Assembly (NCBI GenBank): GCA_021783095.1
Contig: JAJXUG010000026.1
Location: 1-53,506, forward strand
Direction of reading: 5' to 3'
Source of the DNA: Chloroflexota bacterium
GTDB taxonomy: Bacteria; Chloroflexota; Limnocylindria; Limnocylindrales; CSP1-4
DNA: 53,506 nucleotides
Shown: in pieces, positions 43,084 through 50,385 of the stretch
Position numbering within the stretch: the stretch's first letter is position 1
Layout of the letters: each line of letters starts with the position of its first letter
The notes under the pieces: model-generated
Database searches by the model: none
What the model saw: only the letters and a program-made list of their open reading frames with translations
What the model was told of the DNA's origin: nothing
Made by a program: the position numbers and the translations under genes

Positions 43084-43128
43084 GGTGGGATGCCTCCGTC
43101 TTGGGCGGGATCGGACCCGATCATCCCA

Positions 43129-44244
43129 CTAGCGCGCGCGGCGGACCTCCGGACCCTCGCTCGACGCGGCCGGTGCTCCGACCGCGTCGCAGCCGCCGGC
43201 GATCCGCGCGTACTCCCCCGGCGCGTAGGCGTGGCGGAGCGCCGTCGCGTAGCCGAGTCGGGCGCCAAGGCGGCGGGCGCGCGTCGCGGGGCTCGCCGCC
43301 ATGCCGACCACGGGCATCGCGGCCTCAACGTCGTGCGCGGCGAGGTCGGCCGAGATCCGGAGGGCCTCGTCCTCGTCGCGGTCGAGCGGGGCTGGCCACG
43401 GCCGCTCCGAGGCGTCCACGCCCGTCGACGCGCGGAGGAACGAAGCCACGTCGGCCGGGCCCCAGGCACGGACCCGCTCGATGACCGCCTCGACCGACGA
43501 CCCGTTGGGGCCGAAGCGCGGCTGGTCCACGGAAGCGTCCCAGGCGCGCAGCAGCCGCTCGCGTGACCGGCCCCGGAACGGCTCGGCGAGCATGTCGTCG
43601 AGGAACGGCGCCAGCACCACCTCGGCCGCCGCTGCGAGGAGCCCCTCGCGGACGCCCGTCTCGGCCCAGCGCTCGTGGGCAACGCGGGCTCCCAGCGCCG
43701 TCTCGCAGGCGGCGAAGGCCTCCCGCGCGTCGGGCGCCAGGAACCGGCGGACCGTGGCGAGGAACGCGATGGGCGGGGGCTCGGCGGCGGCGAGGCGGTC
43801 CAGCTCGTCGGGCGTCAGGCGCTCCACGCGGGCGAGGAACCGTGCCAGCCGCTCGGCGGGCGGGCCCGACACGAGGTCGGTCCGGCGGGGACCGGTCGGA
43901 CGGCGGCGACGGACGGGCGCCCATGCCCGCCGCCAGGGCGCGTCGACCACCGGCCCGGGACGGCCGCGCGCCCGACCGCCGGACGCGCCCCGCGCCGCGA
44001 CCGCCGCCGGCACTCCCGCCCGGTCCGCGTCGTAGCGCGCGCGGAGGTCGGCGTCGGACAGCCAGTCGTGGGCGACGTTGATCCGCTTCGCGAGCTCCAG
44101 CGCCTCGGCACCGTCGCCCGCTACGTCGGGGTGGTGCCTCCGCAGGAGCGCGCGCCAGGCGAGCTCGACCGCCTCCGGGGAGGCGTCAGGCCCGAGCTCG
44201 AGCCTCGCGTAGAGGTCGTCGTCGGGGACGAGCGGGGCGGGCAC
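43129..44244 (-). CDS. J-domain protein of unknown function
   Basis: This 371-residue protein has an N-terminal J domain (residues 8-75) with the HPD motif at 38-40 (RRHHPDVAGD), which stimulates Hsp70 chaperones. The rest, after a basic linker (about residues 85-125, RRRRPTGPRRT), has no recognised domain: it contains helical segments rich in Ala, Arg and Glu (ERLARFLARVERLTPDELDRL). There is no DnaJ cysteine-rich zinc region or C-terminal substrate domain, so it is a type III J protein. The start is a GTG at 44244. It lies just downstream of proS on the minus strand, 72 bases away. Confidence 0.75.
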   Translation of the reverse strand: MPAPLVPDDDLYARLELGPDASPEAVELAWRALLRRHHPDVAGDGAEALELAKRINVAHDWLSDADLRARYDADRAGVPAAVAARGASGGRARGRPGPVVDAPWRRAWAPVRRRRPTGPRRTDLVSGPPAERLARFLARVERLTPDELDRLAAAEPPPIAFLATVRRFLAPDAREAFAACETALGARVAHERWAETGVREGLLAAAAEVVLAPFLDDMLAEPFRGRSRERLLRAWDASVDQPRFGPNGSSVEAVIERVRAWGPADVASFLRASTGVDASERPWPAPLDRDEDEALRISADLAAHDVEAAMPVVGMAASPATRARRLGARLGYATALRHAYAPGEYARIAGGCDAVGAPAASSEGPEVRRAR

Positions 44245-44316
44245 GGGCTCCGGGCGACGCCGCGGGTCGAGGGCGGGCGCGGGACCGGCCGAGACAGGCG
44301 CCCTCGCCGCCGACGA

Positions 44317-46035
44317 TCAGGCCGGCGTGGGCGCCCGACCCTCCAGGAACGCGGTGACCCGCTCGATCGACTGCACTGACCGCGCCCCGGTGGCGCGCTC
44401 CGTCACCTCGACGCCGCCCCCTGCCAGCGAGCGCGGGCTCACCGTGAGGATCCACGGCATGCCCAGGAGCTCGGCGTCGGTGAACTTGACGCCCGGCGAC
44501 TCGTTGCGGTCGTCGTACAGGACCTGGCTGGCGTCGCCACAGGCCGCGGCGGCCGCGTACAGCTGCTCCGCCACCTCGGTGACATGCGGGTCCTTGTTCG
44601 CGCCGATCGCCACCAGGTGCGCGGGGTACGGCGCCACCTCGGCCGGCCAGACGATGCCCTTCTCGTCGTGGTGCGCCTCGACCACGCAGGCGACGTTGCG
44701 CCCCAGGCCGATGCCGTAGGAGCCCATGACGATCGGGTGGCGCTCGCCGTCCTCGCCCAGGTACTCGGCGCCCAGCGGCACGGTGAAGTCGGTGCCGAGC
44801 TTGAAGATGTTCCCGATCTCGATGCCGTTGCGCAGGATGACCGGTGCGCCGCAGTTGGGGCAGGGGTCGCCCTCGCGGACGTTGGCGATGTCGGCCACCA
44901 CATCGGGGGTGTAGTCGCGCCCGACGTTCGTGTTCTTCAGGTGGTAGCCCGGCTTGTTCGCGCCGGCGACCAGGTTGGGCGACGTGGCGACCAGGCTGTC
45001 GACGACGACGACCGAGTCGCGTGCGCCGATGGGCGAGCCGTAGCCTGCCTGCATGCCGCGGGCGAGGATCTCGTCGAGCTGCGCGGGGCGCATGCCGCCG
45101 GTCGCCTTGATGGCGTTGGTGAGCTTGGTCTCGTTGAGCTCGAAGTCGCCCCGGACGATCGCGACCACGAAGCGCCCGTCTCCGGTGACCAGGAACACGG
45201 CCTTGGCGGTCTTCGAGGCGGGGATGCCCAGGAACTGGGCGAGCGCGTCGATCGTGGTGGTGTCGGGGGTGTGGACCTCCTCGATCGCGAGGAGCTCCTC
45301 TGCCGCGGGCGCGGCCACGGTCAGCGGCGCGATCTGGCGGTTCGCCGCGTAGTCGCACTTCTCGCAGAGCACCAGCACGTCCTCGCCCGCCGGGTGGAGG
45401 AACATGAACTCGTGCGCGAGCGAGCCACCCATCATGCCCACGTCGGAGCTGACGGGGATGGCCTTGAGGCCGAGGCGCTCGAAGATGCGGGTGTACGCGC
45501 GATGGTGCGCCCAGTAGGCGGTGTCGAGGCCCGCCTCGTCGCGGTCGCAGCTGTACGAGTCCTTCATCACGAACTCGCGCACGCGGATGAGGCCGCCGCG
45601 CGCCCGGGGCTCGTCGCGGAACTTGGTCTGGAAGTGGTAGATGATGAACGGCAGCTGGCGGTAGCTGCGCACGATGTCGCGCAGCAGGTCGGCCACGACC
45701 TCCTCGTGCGTCATAGCGAGCACCATGTCGCGGTCGGCGCGATCCTTGAACCGCGCCATCTCGGGGCCGATCTTGTAGTAGCGACCACTCTCGCGCCAGA
45801 GGTCGGCCGGGTGGACCACCGGCATCTCCATCTCCTGGCCGCCGATGGCGTTGAGCTCCTCGCGGATCACCTGCTCCACCCGCTTGCTCACGCGGAACCC
45901 GAGCGGCAGCAGCGAGTAGATGCCGGCGCCCAGCTGGCGCACGTAGCCCGCCCGCAGCAGCAGCCGGTGGCTCGGCATCTCCGCGTCGGCGGGGTCGTCG
46001 CGGAGCGTGGTGAAGAACAGGTGTGACAGGCGCAT
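44317..46035 (-). CDS. proS: Prolyl-tRNA synthetase
   Basis: This 572-residue enzyme charges proline onto tRNA(Pro). It is the bacterial form with the class II core split by a YbaK-like editing domain (about residues 225-385, with LAIEEVHTPDTTTIDALA and VVAIVRGDFELNETKL), which removes mischarged alanine. Motif 2 is FRDEPRARGGLIRVREFVMKD in two parts (FRDEPRARGG and VREFVMKDSY), and motif 3 is GSYGIGLGRNVACVVE. The anticodon domain is at the C-terminus (about residues 470-570). Start at 46035 has a -10 box six bases upstream and no ribosome binding site. It is a single complete copy. Confidence 0.97.
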   Translation of the reverse strand: MRLSHLFFTTLRDDPADAEMPSHRLLLRAGYVRQLGAGIYSLLPLGFRVSKRVEQVIREELNAIGGQEMEMPVVHPADLWRESGRYYKIGPEMARFKDRADRDMVLAMTHEEVVADLLRDIVRSYRQLPFIIYHFQTKFRDEPRARGGLIRVREFVMKDSYSCDRDEAGLDTAYWAHHRAYTRIFERLGLKAIPVSSDVGMMGGSLAHEFMFLHPAGEDVLVLCEKCDYAANRQIAPLTVAAPAAEELLAIEEVHTPDTTTIDALAQFLGIPASKTAKAVFLVTGDGRFVVAIVRGDFELNETKLTNAIKATGGMRPAQLDEILARGMQAGYGSPIGARDSVVVVDSLVATSPNLVAGANKPGYHLKNTNVGRDYTPDVVADIANVREGDPCPNCGAPVILRNGIEIGNIFKLGTDFTVPLGAEYLGEDGERHPIVMGSYGIGLGRNVACVVEAHHDEKGIVWPAEVAPYPAHLVAIGANKDPHVTEVAEQLYAAAAACGDASQVLYDDRNESPGVKFTDAELLGMPWILTVSPRSLAGGGVEVTERATGARSVQSIERVTAFLEGRAPTPA

Positions 46036-46041
46036 TGGCGA

Positions 46042-46047
46042 AGGATA
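46042..46047 (-). promoter_or_regulatory. -10 box TATCCT, leaderless start of proS
   Basis: On the minus strand TATCCT (46047-46042) ends six bases before the ATG at 46035. No Shine-Dalgarno is present. This is a clean example of the leaderless pattern. Confidence 0.65.
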
Positions 46048-46128
46048 CCGGGCGCACGCGCCCGGGCGTCACATGGGCCGCCGACTGCCCGCAACCGGGC
46101 GGTCCTCAGAACGCCTGGAACCCGGTTC

Positions 46129-46400
46129 GTGGCGCTCCGGTGATCCAGGTGGTGCGCCGGGTGGCGCCCCGGGAGCGCCAGAATCACACACGTGCACGCT
46201 CAGTCGGCCGCTTCTGGCGCTGTCCGAGCACCACCACACCCGCAATGGCGCGCCCCCGGCGCCAATCGCACCCCCTCGGGCCTCGGGCGGCTCGTTTTGG
46301 CGCTCCGGGAGCGCCACCGCTGGAACGCCGCCGGCGCGGCCGAGACCGCCAAATCAGCCCGCACCTCGGAATTGGCGATCGTGGCGCTTCACACGCGCCT
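46129..46400. repeat. TGGCGC-type palindromic repeats in the proS-pit space
   Basis: GTGGCGCTCCGG (46129-46140) is nearly the inverse of CCGGGAGCGCCA (46168-46179). TGGCGCTCC, one base, GGAGCGCCA (46298-46316) is a perfect 9-1-9 palindrome. Further TGGCGC or GGCGCC cores occur at about 46205, 46244 and 46390. The units resemble each other more than chance in this composition would give. The function is unknown. Confidence 0.55.
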
Positions 46401-46530
46401 ACGGCAGGGCGTCCAGCGCGCTCAGTGGCACCGATCCGAACAGCATCGCCCAGGGCGTGTCGATCCAGAGCGGCTGCCCGTCGACGCCGAACGCCCAACG
46501 GTAAGGCTTTGACGTCGGATCTCCTGCAAA
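46399..46530 (-). pseudogene. Possible C-terminal gene remnant
   Basis: The minus strand here reads YRWAFGVDGQPLWIDTPW, then LFGSVPLSALDALP and a stop at 46399. The Trp/Tyr/Phe-rich sequence looks like real protein rather than random high-GC translation, which is normally Arg/Ala/Pro-rich. Upstream the frame turns into low-quality sequence that runs into the pit promoter, so no full gene is present. I do not recognise the family. It may be a decayed gene end within the 860-bp space 46036-46894, which otherwise holds the repeats, a PHO-box pair and promoters. Confidence 0.3.
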
Positions 46531-46786
46531 TGCCGTGGTGCGAGCCGTATCGGCAGGGCTGCGGCAGCGCCGCGGTAGGCTGCGGCGCTGTTCCGCACGA
46601 GTGGCGTTCGCGAATCGCCAGATGCCCACCGGGCGGCCGCTATCCGAAGAAGTCCTGATCGGGTGGATCCGCCACCAGACGTCCACCGCGAGAGCGGCTG
46701 ACGGAACCTCGCCACAGAGGGGCCGCACCACGGGCATCTGGGGGAGACCTCCGGACGTGGTAGGCACGTCGGCCCCACGCCGCGAA

Positions 46787-46832
46787 GTTGACACAGCGTT
46801 AACGTCCGCACGATCGGCCGCGCCCGTATGCT
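46787..46832 (+). promoter_or_regulatory. PHO-box-like pair and -10 box upstream of the PiT transporter
   Basis: GTTGACA (46787-46793) and GTTAACG (46798-46804) start 11 bases apart and match the repeats before pstS and the PhoB-like regulator. TATGCT (46827-46832) is a -10 box 22 bases further on. The pit gene begins about 63 bases after that. Two repeats are the minimum for a PHO box, so this site is the weakest of the three. Confidence 0.7.
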
Positions 46833-46894
46833 CGCGCTGCGTCCGCCCGTCACGCGTGCCCTGAGGTGCCCAAGCCATCGAACACGTCACGCTG

Positions 46895-47878
46895 ATGCTG
46901 GTCGCCGTGATCGCGCTGGCGGTGGTCTTCGACTACATCAACGGCTTCCATGACACCGCGAATGCCATCGCGACCTCCGTGGCCACGCGCGCCCTCCGCC
47001 CCGAGTACGCGCTCCTGATGGCGACGTTCTTCAACTTCTTCGGCGCCTTCGCGGGAACCGCGGTCGCGAAGACGATCGGCGCGGGCCTGGTCGACGACCG
47101 CACGACCACCTCCGTGATCGTCGCGGCGGCGCTCCTGGGCGCGATCGCCTGGAACCTCGTCACGTGGTGGCTCGGCCTGCCGAGCTCCTCGAGCCACGCC
47201 CTGATCGGCGGCCTGCTGGGCGCCACGGCCATCGCCGTCGGGACGGGCGCCTTCAAGTGGGACGGGATCATCAGCAAGGTGATCTTCCCGCTGGTCACCT
47301 CGCCGATCATCGGCTTCATCGGCGCGTTCGTGCTGATGGTCGCGCTGCTGTGGATCTTCCGCCACGCCCGCCGCAGGCCCATGGCGACCCGCTTCCGGAG
47401 GCTCCAGGTCTTCTCCGCCGCCTACATGGCGTTCGCCCACGGCAGCAACGACGCGCAGAAGACGATGGGCATCATCACGCTGGCGCTGTTCTCGGCCGGG
47501 GTCCTGCCCACCAACGACGTGCCGGTCTGGGTCATCATCATCGCGGCGACGGCGATGTCGCTCGGTACCGCCACGGGCGGCTGGCGGATCATGCACACCA
47601 TGGGCCACCGAGTCGTCGAGCTGGAGCCGATCCACGGGTTCGCCGCCGAGGCGACCGCCGCCTCGGTGATCCTGGGCGCCGCGCACTTCGGGATGCCGGT
47701 CTCGACCACGCACGTCATCTCCAGCGCGATCATGGGCGTCGGGTCCAGCAAGGGCGTCCGCGGGGTCCGCTGGGGCGTCGCCCGCCGCATCCTCGTCGCC
47801 TGGGTCCTGACGATCCCGGCGTCAGCCTCGGTCGGCGCTCTCGCCTGGATCGTCCTCACCTCGGCAGGGATCAGATGA
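46895..47878 (+). CDS. pit: PiT-family inorganic phosphate transporter
   Basis: This 327-residue membrane protein is a low-affinity phosphate (metal-phosphate) symporter. The two PiT signatures are visible: FDYINGFHDTANAIATSVA near the N-terminus and AFAHGSNDAQKTMG in the second half. It has about ten membrane segments, on the short side of the family. The ATG at 46895 is used here, but no ribosome binding site precedes it; GAGGTG lies 8 bases before an in-frame ATC at 46877 that would give IEHVTLMLVAV, so an unusual start is possible. It is followed after 55 bases by the DUF47 partner gene, the usual pair. Confidence 0.93.
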   Translation: MLVAVIALAVVFDYINGFHDTANAIATSVATRALRPEYALLMATFFNFFGAFAGTAVAKTIGAGLVDDRTTTSVIVAAALLGAIAWNLVTWWLGLPSSSSHALIGGLLGATAIAVGTGAFKWDGIISKVIFPLVTSPIIGFIGAFVLMVALLWIFRHARRRPMATRFRRLQVFSAAYMAFAHGSNDAQKTMGIITLALFSAGVLPTNDVPVWVIIIAATAMSLGTATGGWRIMHTMGHRVVELEPIHGFAAEATAASVILGAAHFGMPVSTTHVISSAIMGVGSSKGVRGVRWGVARRILVAWVLTIPASASVGALAWIVLTSAGIR

Positions 47879-47933
47879 GCGCGCTCCCCTCCCCGACTCC
47901 AACCCGCCGTTCGCCCGAAGCCGGAGGCCACCG

Positions 47934-48545
47934 ATGGTCCGCCTGATCCCCCACGACGAGAAGTTCTTCGGCCTGTTCATCGAGGACGGCGAGAACCTGC
48001 TCGCCGCCGCCCGCCAGCTCGAGGACCTCGTGGTCTCGTACGACCGGCTCGACGAGCGGATCGCCGAGATCCAGGCGCTCGAGAAGCGCGGCGACCAGAT
48101 CGACACCGAGCTGCTGGCCCGCCTCGAGCGATCGTTCACCACGCCGTTCGACCGCGAGGACATCCACGAGCTGACGACGCACCTCGACGACGTGGTGGAC
48201 AACATCCAGGCGGCCGCCGAGACGTTCCAGATCTACGGGGTGGCGCAGCCCACCGACGAGTGCCGCGAGATGGTCGGCATCCTGACCGCACAGGCGTCGC
48301 AGCTGCTCGACGCGCTCCGGAAGCTCGAGTCGGGCAAGGACATGGCCGCGCACCTGGCCACCGTCCACGAGCTGGAGCACAAGGCCGACCAGGTGTCGCG
48401 GAGCGCGATCGGGCGGCTGTTCAAGGGCGGCCTGGACCCGCTCGAGGTGATCAAGTTCCGCGACATCTACTCGATCCTCGAGGAGGCGATCGACGCGGGC
48501 GAGGACGCGGGCGAGGTGATCGAGCGGATCCTGGCCAAGGCCTGA
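47934..48545 (+). CDS. DUF47/PhoU-like Pit accessory protein
   Basis: This 203-residue PhoU-like helical protein belongs to the DUF47 family that pairs with PiT transporters and appears to regulate phosphate transport. Sequence hallmarks are EKFFGLFIEDGENLLAAARQLEDLV, EKRGDQIDTELLARLERSFTTPFDREDIHEL (read in shorter parts) and VHELEHKADQVSRSAIGRLF. The ATG at 47934 has GGAGG six bases upstream. It is co-transcribed with pit. Together with PhoU it gives the window two PhoU-fold proteins. Confidence 0.93.
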   Translation: MVRLIPHDEKFFGLFIEDGENLLAAARQLEDLVVSYDRLDERIAEIQALEKRGDQIDTELLARLERSFTTPFDREDIHELTTHLDDVVDNIQAAAETFQIYGVAQPTDECREMVGILTAQASQLLDALRKLESGKDMAAHLATVHELEHKADQVSRSAIGRLFKGGLDPLEVIKFRDIYSILEEAIDAGEDAGEVIERILAKA

Positions 48546-48556
48546 CGACCGCTCCC

Positions 48557-48581
48557 GGGGACGCGGGACCCGATCGTCCCC
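48557..48581 (+). terminator. Hairpin between convergent DUF47 and methyltransferase genes
   Basis: GGGGACG (48557-48563) pairs with CGTCCCC (48575-48581) across an 11-base loop. Both genes end within 50 bases of each other, so it could serve both strands. There is no T-run. Confidence 0.45.
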
Positions 48582-48593
48582 CCGTCGCCCCTT

Positions 48594-49256
48594 CTAGCGC
48601 CGGCGGGCGACCGTCATCCCGTCGGCGATGCCGAGCAGCACGTAGCTGACCCGCTCATCGGCCGCGATGGCGTCGTTCATCGCGTGGATCGCGCTCCCGC
48701 TCTCGTCGCCCGGCGCGGGGCTCACGCCACGCCCGTGGAACAGCATGTTGTCCAGGACGATCAGCCCGCCGCGGCGCACGAGCCGCAGGCAGCGCTCCCA
48801 GTAGTCGGGGTACCCGGGCTTGTCGGCGTCGATGAACGCGAGGTCGAACGTGTCCTCGGCGCCCGCCTCGAGCAGCGCGTCGAGCGTCTCCACCGCCGGC
48901 CCGAGGCGCAGCTCGATGCGGTCCGCGACACCGGCGTCTGCCCAGTAGCGGCGCGCGGTCCGCGTGTACTCGTCCGAGACGTCGCAGCACAGCAGCACGC
49001 CGTCGGGCGGCAGCGCGAGCGCCACCGCCAGCGACGAGTACCCGGTGAACGTGCCGATCTCGAGGCAGCGGCGTGCGCCCACCAGCTCGGTGAGCAGCGT
49101 CAGGAGCGCGCCCTGCTCGGGCGCGATCTGCATGCCGGCCTGGGGGTGGGTCGCGGTCTCGGCGCGCAGCCTGGCGAGGATGGCGGGCTCGCGGTAGCCC
49201 ACGCGCTCGATGTAGGCCTGGGTCTCGGCCGGGCGGCCTTCGGTCGTGCTGGTCAT
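48594..49256 (-). CDS. SAM-dependent O-methyltransferase (caffeoyl-CoA type family)
   Basis: This 220-residue enzyme has the class I methyltransferase fold of the COMT/CCoAOMT family. The SAM-binding glycine loop is EIGTFTGYSSLAVALA (about residues 66-81), the metal-binding Asp is in FIDADKPGYPDYW, and LIVLDNMLFHG carries the second metal ligands. Members methylate catechols or other hydroxyls with Mg2+. The substrate in bacteria of this type is unknown. The ATG at 49256 has a GACGAT -10-like box seven bases upstream, and no ribosome binding site. It is transcribed towards the pit/DUF47 genes. Confidence 0.9.
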   Translation of the reverse strand: MTSTTEGRPAETQAYIERVGYREPAILARLRAETATHPQAGMQIAPEQGALLTLLTELVGARRCLEIGTFTGYSSLAVALALPPDGVLLCCDVSDEYTRTARRYWADAGVADRIELRLGPAVETLDALLEAGAEDTFDLAFIDADKPGYPDYWERCLRLVRRGGLIVLDNMLFHGRGVSPAPGDESGSAIHAMNDAIAADERVSYVLLGIADGMTVARRR

Positions 49257-49334
49257 GGCGCGGATCGTCCCACGAAGCGCGGCCGGGCGCCCGCGACGGG
49301 TGCCGTGTGGCGCGGAGGCGCGGGTTGCCCCGGC

Positions 49335-49354
49335 TGAGTCGGGTCAGACTCGCC
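49335..49354. repeat. GAGTC-N6-GACTC palindrome
   Basis: TGAGTC, six bases, GACTCGCC at 49335-49354 has the same pattern and the same N6 spacing as copies at 2133 and 7657. It lies in the 315-bp space 49257-49571 with the 46-bp array. Confidence 0.6.
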
Positions 49355-49422
49355 AGCCGCCGGAGCGCGCAGGGCTCCCCGATTTGGGGGCCGGCCTGGC
49401 GGGTCGGCCGTGCGGCGACCTT

Positions 49423-49558
49423 CGCGCGGCGAGTCTGACGTGACTCGCGCGCCCCGACAGTCGTGACTCGCGCGGCGAGTCTGACGTGACTCGCGCGCCC
49501 CGACAGTCGTGACTCGCGCGGCGAGTCTGTCGTGACTCGCGCACCCCGTCACGACCCG
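49423..49558. repeat. 46-bp tandem repeat array, about three copies
   Basis: The block beginning CGCGCGGCGAGT occurs at 49423, 49469 and 49515, a period of exactly 46 bp. The first two copies are identical; the third has several changes. Each contains GCGAGTC, six bases, GACTCGC, a self-pairing stem. The array ends just before the stop codon of the PhoB-like gene and could act as its terminator. There are no unique spacers, so it is not a CRISPR. Confidence 0.9.
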
Positions 49559-49571
49559 TGGAGCCAACAGC

Positions 49572-50288
49572 TCAGTCGCGGCGGAGCACGTACCCCACGC
49601 CGCGGACCGTCTGGAGGAGCGCCGGCACCGCTGGATCCTCCTCGACCTCCACGCGGAGCCAGTGGACGTGGACGTCGACCGTGCGAGTCTCGCCCGCGTA
49701 GTCGTAGCCCCAGACGTGCTCGAGCAGCTGGTCGCGCGTGAACACCTGGCCCGGGTTGCGGAGCAGGAACGCCAGCAGCTCGAACGCCTTGGGCTTGACC
49801 GGCACGGGCTTGCCCTCGCGCAGGAGCCGGTGGCCGGCGAGGTCCACCTGCACCCGGCCGACGCTGACGGGCGTCGGCACCGCGGTGCCGACGGCGGCGT
49901 CCAGGGCCGACGACGCCGCGATCCGCTCGGCCCGCCGGAAGATGCCCCGGATCCGCGCGGTCAGCTCGCGCAGCGAGAACGGCTTGGTGACGTAGTCGTC
50001 CGCACCCAGCTCCAGGCCGACCACCTTGTCGACCTCGCTGTCGCGCGCGGTCAGCATCACGATCGGGACGGCCGACTCGGCGCGGAGGATTCGGCAGACC
50101 TCGACACCGGAGAGTTCGGGGAGCATGAGGTCGAGCAGGACGAGGTCGGGGTGCTCGGTCCGGAACTTGGCGAGGGCCTCGCGCCCGTCGCCCGCGGGAA
50201 TGGCTCGGTACCCCTCGAGTTCAAGGGCTTCGACCAGCGTCTCCCGCAGCGTTGCCTCGTCATCGACGACGAGGATCGTCCGTGCCAT
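49572..50288 (-). CDS. PhoB/RegX3-like response regulator
   Basis: This 238-residue OmpR-family regulator has a receiver domain (residues 1-120) with the acidic pocket VVDDE, the phospho-acceptor Asp53 in LVLLDLMLP, and the switch Lys in DDYVTKPFS. The winged-helix domain (about 140-238) has KAFELLAFLLRNPGQVFTRDQLLEHVWGYDY, read in two halves, and RTVDVHVHWLR. The ATG at 50288 is preferred over one at 50330, because the PHO-box repeats lie in between. It is probably the phosphate regulator of this genome: a PHO-box array precedes its own gene, pstS and pit. Its kinase is not adjacent; the soluble PAS kinase at 41492 is a candidate. The assignment as PhoB is inference from the operators. Confidence 0.9.
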   Translation of the reverse strand: MARTILVVDDEATLRETLVEALELEGYRAIPAGDGREALAKFRTEHPDLVLLDLMLPELSGVEVCRILRAESAVPIVMLTARDSEVDKVVGLELGADDYVTKPFSLRELTARIRGIFRRAERIAASSALDAAVGTAVPTPVSVGRVQVDLAGHRLLREGKPVPVKPKAFELLAFLLRNPGQVFTRDQLLEHVWGYDYAGETRTVDVHVHWLRVEVEEDPAVPALLQTVRGVGYVLRRD

Positions 50289-50312
50289 GTGGCCGCCATC
50301 GTCGAGCGGGTG

Positions 50313-50341
50313 TGTTAACGGCTGGTTCATGGGAGGTCAAC
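50313..50341 (-). promoter_or_regulatory. PHO-box-like array of three repeats upstream of the PhoB-like regulator
   Basis: Read on the minus strand, GTTGACC (50341-50335), ATGAACC (50330-50324) and GTTAACA (50319-50313) start 11 bases apart. The last ends 24 bases before the ATG at 50288. This is the same 11-bp pattern as before pstS. It suggests autoregulation by the regulator. Confidence 0.82.
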
Positions 50342-50385
50342 GCTCGACGGGAGGTTGCGGGCTCCGCGGGCCACCGTCGAGGCTC

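Noticed and set aside
49423..49558. The 46-bp repeats as a CRISPR array
   Set aside because: The copies abut with no unique spacers and no cas gene is in the window.
50289..50330. An N-terminal extension of the PhoB-like regulator (MNQPLTHPLDDGGH)
   Set aside because: The extension lies over the PHO-box repeats and the family starts at the receiver strand ARTILVVDDE.
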